Source: an uncultured Rhizobiaceae bacterium (GTDB lineage: Bacteria; Pseudomonadota; Alphaproteobacteria; Rhizobiales; Rhizobiaceae). From it: DNA of 64,000 bases. The position numbers and the translations under genes were made by a program. Below the pieces are notes generated by a model. That model did not search any database. It was not told where the DNA came from and saw only the letters and a list, made by a program, of their open reading frames with translations. The DNA lies in assembly GCA_951813045.1 (NCBI GenBank), contig CATOTF010000002.1, forward strand, positions 2,728,001 to 2,792,000. The letters run 5' to 3'. How positions within the stretch are numbered: the stretch's first letter is position 1; each line of letters opens with the position of its first letter. Of this stretch, positions 36,191 through 44,130 are shown piece by piece.

Positions 36191-39100
36191 TCAAACCTCT
36201 GTCTCATGAATGCTGACGGGGAACAGATTAAGCGGCGTTCCTGTTGGCGAGATATCAATGAAACCAGGCCCAACCGGTTCATATTCGGACGTGTAGTTTA
36301 AAGACGGTGCTGAGTACGTTAGTGTTGTGCCGTTAAATGAGAAGTCGTCCTGGCCGAACCGGGCAATGCTGGTATTGATCGCATCGGTTAATGATTGATA
36401 ATCGCCAGCATCAGTCGTTCCATCCTGAAGCGTCAGGTCAGCACTGATAGTATCACCCTGATTTACACCACCTTCAATTGTCAGAGTAAACCGTGCATCG
36501 GTTCCTTCGACTGCGGCGGTGTCACTGGAAAGCGTCCAGCGGGGTAAAATCTGAACCGTGACTGTCCCCGTATCAACACTCAAATCTACGTCCTGAACCG
36601 TGTATTCGAATTCCACTTCACCGGCAAACGTAGTCGATGCTTGAAAAATCAAAAACCCGAAAGGGCTCAAAGAAACAGTACCCTGTCCACCTGGAAGGAT
36701 AACCGGCAATCCAACGTCAATGGGTAGGCCATTGATCTCAGTAACAAGTGGTGTTCCGTCCGGAATAAAGTCGTTTTCCAAAACATTGATATTTACAGAC
36801 TCGCCAGCGAATGTGGATACTTGGTCATCAACCGCAACGACGGGATCATTTTCATCATTGAGTTCAATCAGAAGTCCAACATTCGCACGTTCAGCAGTCG
36901 CGATTGTGACGCCATTTTCCGGCGACACTTCCGTTGTCATCGCTGAAACATTCAAATTATAAATCGCATCCGTTCCCGTCTGCGGGGGGCGAAACACGAG
37001 GCTTGGAATGTCCAGAGGGCCAAAAACAGCTTCACCGCCGACTATCGGAATTGGAACACTATTCACCAGTATCTGGGCACCATCTGGTATATCCGATAAT
37101 TTAACCTCGGTAATTTCTTCGGAACCGTCGATATCAAACAGCTGCACTGATATTGTATTGGCAAGCAGTACGTCCTCATCGATTTCGCCGAACGCCTGCT
37201 GTACGATCAGCAAAGGCACATCGGCCACCGCATCAACCTCAAACGTCACGCTTTGGCTATCCACACTGACAGAGCCATCAACTTCAAAGTTCGTTGTCAG
37301 GAATGCAATGGTGACATCTTGATCTGAGTTTTGTACCGGAAGGATTCTGATAGCCGACCGTGTCCACGCCGTTATATCCACCTCTGTCTCATCAGCGTTG
37401 GCTTCAAAACTGAAGGTTCCATCGGTGATAATGACACCAGGTGGGATATCGAATGCGAGCACGGACTGGTTTTCCAAATCGTCTTCTGAAAATGCCGACA
37501 CGTCAATAATCTCGGTTGCCGTATCCTCATCCGAAGTAGGGTCGGGCTGGGTGATCACGAGTGTTACATCATCCACAACTGGTTGAATATCAAACGTAGC
37601 GAAGCTTGAAGTTGCAGCCGTACTGTCACTAACTGTATAGGTAATTGTTTCATTACCGGAGTAGTTTGGTGCTGGAATATAGGTGAAACTACCATCAGCA
37701 TTAATGGTTAATGCTGCGCCAACCGGCGTTACGTGGGTCATCCCGATAGGAATTGCCGTTCCAGAAGAATCCCGGGCACCAATCACGGTCAGTGCACCAC
37801 CCTGCGGATCAGCATCATCCGAAATTAATCCGTTTGCAATTGAAGCAACAATTGTAGTGTCTTCATCTTCTACATAAACATTTGAACCAGCAACTGGACT
37901 GGTTCCAGCGGCTGCAAACGATATCGTTGTTGTCACCCCAGCGGTCGAAATCACGCCGTCTGAAATTTCAAAATTGAATGTGCGGTCATCAACGCGGTTG
38001 AAAAACGCATCTGGATTATCGTTTGAATAGCTAAGTGACCGTAACGCGGTCTCATAGTTGGAAATCAGCGCAAAACCATCAAGTTCAAGGGATATCTCGG
38101 ATCCAGTATCCTCATATGTAGCAAAAATACCCAATTGGTCTAACATCACCGTATCAAAATTAATTTGATCACCGGGGTGAGGGTTTGATAGCGTAACCTT
38201 TGCAGAGCTCAAGAAATCACTGTCAAAATCCTCAATCTGCATATCGACATCGACAATCGACACAGGAACATCGCTATTTGTTCCCACTTTTGCACCATTG
38301 ACGTAAATTGCATTGTAATCATCACCGGCATCAGTCCCGTTCAAGTCCAGGCTTTGAGTTGGTGATGTAATGGGAGTTGGAAACGAAGCCACTCCGGTGT
38401 CTCCGTCCATGTCAAAATTCGTAAGCAATGTATGCGACGTATAAGTAACGATAAACTGGTTGGTACTGGCCCAGGCCAACCCGATTTGTGAACCGATCGC
38501 GCCCGTTCCCGGCTGTGTGCCAACCGCTGTTAACCCATTATCGCCGGAACTGACCTCAAGGTCAGTGCTGGCATTTACAGTATAGGAAACAACTTCGTCA
38601 CTGATTACCGCAACACTCTCGCGTGTGTCCGGCAAACCAGCCAGTCCTTCGATGTCCTTGAAAACGAGATTGACCATATTGGGTGGCGCCAATGTATCGG
38701 TGCCCGATACAAATATACCCCAACTGACAGACACTGAGCCTGGTGCCAGCACATCTTGCCCATCCTCATTGCCAATCACTTCGCCAATGTTGGTCACAAC
38801 AACCCGAAAGTCATCCATAGACCCATCACCGGATGCGACGGTCTCAAAAGTAGCTGAAACATCGTCGGTAAGACCAACCAACGTCGCCCTTAAATCAAAT
38901 GTTTGGACCGGGTTTCCATCTTCAGGGTCGAATTGAACAGCGCCTGACCATGTTGCAGTTGTGTTAGCTGTGCCAACAACTCCGTCATCAAGGTGCCCGA
39001 TAATCGGCTGCCCTGTGGGCTGAAGTTCAAATCCTTCAAGAATTCCCTGCCAGTCTGGAAGAGTGAACGAGGCGGATTGAATTTCTCCCGATTGCACTTC

Positions 39101-39856
39101 GAGGTTCCAGTCTCCGGAAAGGGGTTCCGACCCGGTGATATCATCCGAAGCAGCGATATCCGCACCGGTAGCCTGAGCAAGCAGATTTGCCGCGCGCTGC
39201 CCCACAATCCCTTCACCAAAGTTACACCCATAAATAAGGATGTCCCCTTCTTCACTCAAAGCTGAACCAATTTGCTTCAATGCTTCCGCGTGCTGACCAC
39301 GGATAGATCCTGCATCCAAAACTGAATTTCCCAACTGAAGCGCGCCTGCTGCCCCATGTGAAAAAATGTGAACGGCGTCATAATCATCCGATTGGGATAA
39401 TATGTCTGCTATTTGCAGGATTCCGTCGGAATCACCTTCCAACATATGAATGGTCACGCCTGGTTCAAGTGACGCAATTAACGTATCCAGCCCCTCAATT
39501 CCTGCATCGATAAAAACGATTTCGCGGTCTGTACGCCGCTCCGGCGGTCCGTCGATCCCATCTACATCACTGTCAGTCTCTAAACTTGGAGTTTCAGTTT
39601 CCAAAGCAGGTGCGTCCTCGATCATTTGGCGACCGGGCGATCCGTCACTTTGAATATCGGACTGGTTCTGTTCAAGATATTCGTCCGCGAACTGGGCGTG
39701 AGCGGATTGGCCTGCAGTATCCATCGCGGTCTCCAGCGCCGCTGCGTCCAATAGGAAGCGAGGCTCAAGAGCCCGCATCAAATAATCGCTGTTTTCTGGT
39801 GGAAGCAGGCTAGGCGATCTGCCTTTCTTGAAAATAGAATTGAAATTTCCCGGCAT
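36191..39856 (-). CDS. Truncated LEPR-x-LL / DUF4347 / cadherin-like surface protein
   Basis: 1221 residues from ATG 39856 (AGGTG upstream). There is no classic signal peptide. Near residue 30 it has RALEPRFLLDAAA, the LEPR-x-LL motif found at the start of very large repetitive surface proteins. A DUF4347 domain follows (about 110-270; REIVFIDAGIEGLDTLIASL, IFSHGAAGALQLG, DILIYGCNFGEG), then cadherin/Ig-like Asp-rich repeats (about 400-1090) and the start of a Calx-beta-like domain. The protein stops in mid-domain at a TGA supplied by, or next to, the IS end, so the C-terminus is missing. It is probably an exported adhesin, the likely cargo of the adjacent HlyD/TolC set. Confidence 0.85.
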   Translation of the reverse strand: MPGNFNSIFKKGRSPSLLPPENSDYLMRALEPRFLLDAAALETAMDTAGQSAHAQFADEYLEQNQSDIQSDGSPGRQMIEDAPALETETPSLETDSDVDGIDGPPERRTDREIVFIDAGIEGLDTLIASLEPGVTIHMLEGDSDGILQIADILSQSDDYDAVHIFSHGAAGALQLGNSVLDAGSIRGQHAEALKQIGSALSEEGDILIYGCNFGEGIVGQRAANLLAQATGADIAASDDITGSEPLSGDWNLEVQSGEIQSASFTLPDWQGILEGFELQPTGQPIIGHLDDGVVGTANTTATWSGAVQFDPEDGNPVQTFDLRATLVGLTDDVSATFETVASGDGSMDDFRVVVTNIGEVIGNEDGQDVLAPGSVSVSWGIFVSGTDTLAPPNMVNLVFKDIEGLAGLPDTRESVAVISDEVVSYTVNASTDLEVSSGDNGLTAVGTQPGTGAIGSQIGLAWASTNQFIVTYTSHTLLTNFDMDGDTGVASFPTPITSPTQSLDLNGTDAGDDYNAIYVNGAKVGTNSDVPVSIVDVDMQIEDFDSDFLSSAKVTLSNPHPGDQINFDTVMLDQLGIFATYEDTGSEISLELDGFALISNYETALRSLSYSNDNPDAFFNRVDDRTFNFEISDGVISTAGVTTTISFAAAGTSPVAGSNVYVEDEDTTIVASIANGLISDDADPQGGALTVIGARDSSGTAIPIGMTHVTPVGAALTINADGSFTYIPAPNYSGNETITYTVSDSTAATSSFATFDIQPVVDDVTLVITQPDPTSDEDTATEIIDVSAFSEDDLENQSVLAFDIPPGVIITDGTFSFEANADETEVDITAWTRSAIRILPVQNSDQDVTIAFLTTNFEVDGSVSVDSQSVTFEVDAVADVPLLIVQQAFGEIDEDVLLANTISVQLFDIDGSEEITEVKLSDIPDGAQILVNSVPIPIVGGEAVFGPLDIPSLVFRPPQTGTDAIYNLNVSAMTTEVSPENGVTIATAERANVGLLIELNDENDPVVAVDDQVSTFAGESVNINVLENDFIPDGTPLVTEINGLPIDVGLPVILPGGQGTVSLSPFGFLIFQASTTFAGEVEFEYTVQDVDLSVDTGTVTVQILPRWTLSSDTAAVEGTDARFTLTIEGGVNQGDTISADLTLQDGTTDAGDYQSLTDAINTSIARFGQDDFSFNGTTLTYSAPSLNYTSEYEPVGPGFIDISPTGTPLNLFPVSIHETEV

Positions 39857-39923
39857 ACTCAAACGCACCTATAAATCGCCACACTCAACCATCGCCCAAG
39901 CGCGCCCGCGGGAGCACGCATTT

Positions 39924-39978
39924 GAGGTGTTAAGCAACCAAAATGGATGAATTATAGTTAGGATGGCGTTAACACCTC
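39924..39978. promoter_or_regulatory. Perfect 10-bp inverted repeat upstream of the surface-protein gene
   Basis: GAGGTGTTAA (39924-39933) and TTAACACCTC (39969-39978), 35 bases apart, lie about 70-120 bases before the ATG at 39856. The spacing suits a looped operator or a long hairpin; I cannot tell which. Confidence 0.45.
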
Positions 39979-40035
39979 GCCTTTTCTGGCAGTTTTCATG
40001 CAAGAGGATAACGTGGTGTAAATCTGATGGTGAAA

Positions 40036-40269
40036 TTATTCGTTCAATTCCCGTCCATCTCGGGCGAGTTTATCTTTCATATCTTCGGCATCTGGATGCC
40101 CGCTTTCAAGTGCAAACACATATGCATGGGTGAGCAGAAAACCAGCCGCATTCAGGTTCCCCTGATGCTCTTCCAATGCGCTGGCCCGGCGGTATAGTTG
40201 CGCTAACTGGTAGCTATCCGCCTTCGAATGCGCATCAAGAATACATTTATCTAGTTCATCACGTGTCAA
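40036..40269 (-). CDS. Small helical protein following the Rieske oxygenase
   Basis: 77 residues, helical, with a TPR-like pattern (AQLYRRASALEEHQGNLNAAGFLLTHAYVFAL). It starts at a TTG that overlaps the oxygenase stop codon (TTGA), so translation is coupled. No family recognised. It may be an accessory subunit of the oxygenase, inferred only from the overlap. Confidence 0.6.
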   Translation of the reverse strand: MTRDELDKCILDAHSKADSYQLAQLYRRASALEEHQGNLNAAGFLLTHAYVFALESGHPDAEDMKDKLARDGRELNE

Positions 40270-41423
40270 CGGGATTGATCATATCCTAGCAGTTGTGACG
40301 CAACCCAGTGGTGAAAGACCCACGTTGGTTCATCCATGACCGGTGAGAATTTTCCACCGTCAAAATACCTCCCGTGGCGCCCGGATTGCATGCCCTCTAC
40401 AACGAAGATATCTTCTTCGAACACCTCTTTCCAAAGAGCTGTATTCATTTTTCGTAGGTCTGCAAATTCATCACCGGTCATTCCTTCTTCGGCATAATAG
40501 ATTGCCACCCGTTCAGTCGTCTCTTCGTAGGAATCCGGAACGAGGATAATTGCAAACCGGTGATCCCGGTGTACACCGAGCAACACATTTGGAAACAACG
40601 CTATATATTCTGCCTGCTTTTCCCAAATATCTGACAAGCCGCCATAATCGCAAAATGACTGGTTTTCAGACAGATTAGGGTTATAGACCCGCGTTCCCTG
40701 GCCGGCAAAATGCCCTTTGTCGATGATGTGATAATGATCTTCGAGTTTAGAGTAGGAATTCAATCCTGGGTGAACCCAGGGTAGATGATAGCTTTCGCAA
40801 TAATTTTCGACGGCCAGTTTCCAATTTGATTTCACCGTCAGGTCAAAACAGGAATCGGCGCCGCCAAAATACGCAGGTTTTTCAAATTCTTTCCAGCGCT
40901 CGCGAACGGACGCTGCATAGGTTTCAAATGGGTCTGCATCTCCAGACATATTAACAAAGATTATACCCTGCCAGACGTGGCTTCTAATCTCGATCAACCC
41001 GAGGTTATCCCGCTCAATGTCATCGTGAATATTTTGACCGGGTCCACCCACGTGCGGCGTAGTTTTTAATTTTCCTGCAAGATCATAGCACCAGGAATGA
41101 TAAGGACAGCGGATTACTCCGCGCAACTTTTTAGATTCATCAACGAGGATCATGCCCCTGTGGCGACAGGTGTTCTGGAATACCCGAACCTGATGGTCTC
41201 GGCCATGTACCAGCAGCAACGGCATGCCTAAAAACGTCAGCGGTTTAGCGTCAGCCTCCTCGGGTACATCCTTAGTGAATCCAACGGCAGCCCAGTTTTT
41301 GAAAAATACCGCCTCACGCTCAATATTGAAAGTATCCTCATCAATATAATGTTCATTTGGCAGACCCTTCGCTTTTGAAACCGGTCGAATGACGCCATTT
41401 AGTCCTTCAACATCAATACCCAT
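40266..41423 (-). CDS. Rieske non-haem iron oxygenase, alpha subunit type
   Basis: 385 residues. The N-terminal Rieske domain has CRHRGMIL and CPYHSWCYDLAGKL. The C-terminal catalytic domain has NWKLAVENYCESYHLPWVHPGL with the His ligands of the mononuclear iron. The sequence resembles the group acting on quaternary amines (choline or betaine-type monooxygenases) as well as ring-hydroxylating enzymes, so the substrate is open. GGAGG is eight bases upstream of the ATG. Reductase partners are not adjacent, though the ferredoxin-reductase at 45892 could serve. Confidence 0.88.
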   Translation of the reverse strand: MGIDVEGLNGVIRPVSKAKGLPNEHYIDEDTFNIEREAVFFKNWAAVGFTKDVPEEADAKPLTFLGMPLLLVHGRDHQVRVFQNTCRHRGMILVDESKKLRGVIRCPYHSWCYDLAGKLKTTPHVGGPGQNIHDDIERDNLGLIEIRSHVWQGIIFVNMSGDADPFETYAASVRERWKEFEKPAYFGGADSCFDLTVKSNWKLAVENYCESYHLPWVHPGLNSYSKLEDHYHIIDKGHFAGQGTRVYNPNLSENQSFCDYGGLSDIWEKQAEYIALFPNVLLGVHRDHRFAIILVPDSYEETTERVAIYYAEEGMTGDEFADLRKMNTALWKEVFEEDIFVVEGMQSGRHGRYFDGGKFSPVMDEPTWVFHHWVASQLLGYDQSR

Positions 41424-41496
41424 GGTCTACACCTCCATTGTGCTCTACAGGTTATTGTACAGTTCGATTTCTCAATTCCTCTATAATGGAATACGT

Positions 41497-41535
41497 CATC
41501 AATTGAGTTTCTGTGTCGCGTTTGCGACTGCTCAA
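41497..41535. other. Nested inverted repeat after tdk
   Basis: Outer arms AATTGAG/CTCAATT enclose GTCGC-AAAC-GCGAC, between the tdk stop and the oxygenase start. No T tract follows on the minus strand. Candidate transcript end for tdk or an operator for the oxygenase. Confidence 0.4.
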
Positions 41536-41552
41536 TTATAAAGGCCTATCAG

Positions 41553-42158
41553 TTACAGGAACATTTTTAGTTGATTTGACGGCCCTAAATCACGGTCCTC
41601 CCAATGGCGTCTGCAAAGGGAAACATAACTTTCCTCTCCGCCTATCGCCACTTGATTCCCTTCATTGATTACCGCTCCGTTAGCATCTCTACGAACAACC
41701 ATTGTAGCCTTTCGACCACACCAGCAAATTGTGCGAATTTCTCTCAGTGAATCGGCCAGTGCCAGAAGTGCAGCACTGCCGGGAAATGTCTTTCCCTGAA
41801 AATCGGTCCGTAATCCATAACACATCACTGGAACACCGAGGCGGTCAGCGACCCGGCACAATTGCCAAACCTGTTGTTCGTTTAGAAATTGAGCCTCATC
41901 CACCAAGACACAATTGAGGCCGTTATTTTCCTGACGGGATTCAACGCGCGCGAATAGATCATCACCATCGGAAAAAGTTTCTGCTTCCGCATCCAGACCA
42001 ATTCGAGAACTGATAATGCCAAGCCCTGCGCGGTTATCAAGCGCAGCGGTCAGCAATAACGTATTCATTCCGCGCTCGCGATAGTTGTGAGACGCTTGAA
42101 GCAAGACTGTCGACTTGCCCGCATTCATTGCGGAGTAGTTGAAATAGATTTTTGCCAA
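41553..42158 (-). CDS. tdk: Thymidine kinase
   Basis: Phosphorylates thymidine to dTMP in salvage. 201 residues of the bacterial type II kinase: P-loop MNAGKSTVLLQASHNYRERGM, Walker B-like VLVDEAQFL, and the zinc/lasso region ICWCGRKATMVVRRD with a later VSLCRRHW. Translation appears to start at TTG 42158 (MAKIYFNYSAMNAG), preceded by GGTGA and six T's; no ATG is available before the P-loop. It diverges from the EAL gene across a 166-base gap. Confidence 0.96.
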   Translation of the reverse strand: MAKIYFNYSAMNAGKSTVLLQASHNYRERGMNTLLLTAALDNRAGLGIISSRIGLDAEAETFSDGDDLFARVESRQENNGLNCVLVDEAQFLNEQQVWQLCRVADRLGVPVMCYGLRTDFQGKTFPGSAALLALADSLREIRTICWCGRKATMVVRRDANGAVINEGNQVAIGGEESYVSLCRRHWEDRDLGPSNQLKMFL

Positions 42159-42324
42159 AAAAAGGTCACCACAGTCGCTATTTTCGCCTCTGGTGTACCG
42201 GTGCCGGCCAAGTGAGCCAAGAAGTTAGATTACACAATCCACAAGCAGGGTATCAGCGATCTGTTTATATATTATTCAACTTATAGTTGTATTTTCAAAA
42301 TTCACCCATTTATAGGATTGCACC

Positions 42325-44037
42325 ATGCAACTCAAGTTATTTCCGCAAATCCGGCGTAATCGAGAATCTTCGTGGTTGAGAAAATCAAAAGTCGACCTGC
42401 TGAAGACGTTTGAACGCGCCTATGAAAGCGTTAATACACCAATCTGCCTCTGCAACGGGTTGGAAGTTGTTGCTTGCAATGCAAGTTTTACCGAGCTCCT
42501 GGCGTTGGCTTCGGACAAAATTAACGGCAGTTTAATCAATACCTATTTCGCCAATCCCATCGAGACTGAACAAGCGTTTCAGGCTGATGCAGATGGCATC
42601 GAGCTCAATATCGTCCGAAATGATAGTTCCGTTAGTGTCCCCGTACATATGAGGTTCTCCATATGGCGTGAACACCCACATTACAAACTCCTGCAATGGC
42701 AGGAACTTAGCGCTGTTAAATCCCTACAATCTGAGCTTCAATTGGCTAAAGAAACGGATGCTCCAACCGGTGCGTTGCTACCAGGAGGATTTACACGGTT
42801 CCTTTCCCAAAAACTATCCGTTCTAAAAGAAAAACACCGATCCGGTGTGCTCGTATGGATCGATCTACAGCAGAACTCAGGGGATGCGGAGACTGAAAAT
42901 GACATCGTAACGACAATTGCACACTCGATTTTTACAGAACTGGGGAACAAAACACTCGTATGTCGTTGTCAGTCCACGGGACTTAAAGTTTTTACGGAAA
43001 CGTCCGCCGATGAAAGGGAGGCACAATATGTACTGCGACAAATCTCCCGACTATGCCGAAAACTTAATCTGGAACCAAAAATATGCGGCAGCATCTTTCC
43101 CTCCCATGGCGACAGTCAAGCAACGTTAGAAGCAGGCCTGGAGCTTACCCGAAAAGCCATGAGTGATGATCAGGAACCACGGCTGTTCGAAAGCAAATAC
43201 CGTGATGATGAAAATCGACGATCAGGCCTCGCTCACGATATGGCCACCGCAATTCAACAAAACGAAATCACGCCATTTTACCAACCCGTGATTCATTCAC
43301 GAACCGGAAAAATTAAAGGGTTTGAAGCGCTTATTCGCTGGATTCACCCGGAATTTGGTTATGTTATCCCACCCGAAATCATCGCCATTGCGATGGAAAC
43401 CGGACAATTGGATACGCTTACCAAACACGTAATCCAGCAAACGCTGCATCAAATCAAAGATTGGCCCGATGACATTCAATTCGCAGTCAATGTCACACCG
43501 TCTCAACTCACCAGTGACCTTGTCGACCTTGTTCGCCAATCCGTTCGCGATGCGGACATTGACCCTTCCAGATTGGAAATCGAAGTTACCGAAGATGCGT
43601 TGATCAGCGACTTTACAGCATCATCCAATATACTTGCCCGTCTTCGCGCAATTGGCGTTGCGGTTGCCATGGACGACTTTGGTGCGGGCTACACGTCAGT
43701 GGGTAACCTACGAAAGTTGGAGTTCACAAAATTCAAAATCGATAAAGTGATCTCTGATGGTCTTCCCCATGACAAAAGATCCGTCGCAATCGTAAAATCA
43801 TTGATGTTCATGGCAAAAGAACTCGAAGTTGAAATTACCGTTGAAGGAATTGAGGAGCAGGAACAACTGGACCTTTTGCGGCAATATGATTGCGGCATCC
43901 AGGGTTATGTATTCAGCCCGCCTGTACCGGCTAGCGCTCTCAGCGATATGAAAAAGTTCCGTGCGTCCTCATCCATCTCCCACAATTCTTCAGGAGATTC
44001 GCTCAAAAAGATGACAGCAAAAGCACAGGCACATTAA
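42325..44037 (+). CDS. EAL-domain c-di-GMP phosphodiesterase with degenerate GGDEF
   Basis: 570 residues with no membrane segment. A PAS-like region (about 25-130) and a GGDEF-like region without the GGDEF motif (about 145-290) come first. The EAL domain (about 300-555) keeps FEALIRWIHPEFG, EVTEDALI and AMDDFGAGYTS, so phosphodiesterase activity is likely. AGGA is eight bases before the ATG. This mirrors the 5363-7576 protein, where the cyclase is intact and the EAL is not. No operon partner; a short gap leads to the cytochrome gene. Confidence 0.9.
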   Translation: MQLKLFPQIRRNRESSWLRKSKVDLLKTFERAYESVNTPICLCNGLEVVACNASFTELLALASDKINGSLINTYFANPIETEQAFQADADGIELNIVRNDSSVSVPVHMRFSIWREHPHYKLLQWQELSAVKSLQSELQLAKETDAPTGALLPGGFTRFLSQKLSVLKEKHRSGVLVWIDLQQNSGDAETENDIVTTIAHSIFTELGNKTLVCRCQSTGLKVFTETSADEREAQYVLRQISRLCRKLNLEPKICGSIFPSHGDSQATLEAGLELTRKAMSDDQEPRLFESKYRDDENRRSGLAHDMATAIQQNEITPFYQPVIHSRTGKIKGFEALIRWIHPEFGYVIPPEIIAIAMETGQLDTLTKHVIQQTLHQIKDWPDDIQFAVNVTPSQLTSDLVDLVRQSVRDADIDPSRLEIEVTEDALISDFTASSNILARLRAIGVAVAMDDFGAGYTSVGNLRKLEFTKFKIDKVISDGLPHDKRSVAIVKSLMFMAKELEVEITVEGIEEQEQLDLLRQYDCGIQGYVFSPPVPASALSDMKKFRASSSISHNSSGDSLKKMTAKAQAH

Positions 44038-44130
44038 TACTCGTTAACCGTGTGTTAATTATAATATTGCAACTTTAAGGATTATTTGAGACAATAACAA
44101 CCAAACGCAATCCCCTAAAGGAGATCAGCA

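Larger units (their letters stand above)
34753..36193 (-). mobile_element. Second IS3-family element at the adhesin/TolC junction
   Basis: Contains an OrfA/OrfB pair on the minus strand. The ends are approximate: TGATTTAAGAGA at 34753 and, reading inward from the other side, TGATTTTTCTTAAGAGA from 36193. No direct repeat is visible: GTC lies before the left end and AAC after the right end. Only 14 bases separate it from the first IS. The lack of a target repeat fits an adjacent deletion. Confidence 0.8.

Noticed and set aside
36191-39856. RTX toxin
   Set aside because: No GGxGxDxxx nonapeptide repeats are visible in the part that remains; cadherin-like repeats and DUF4347 explain it better.
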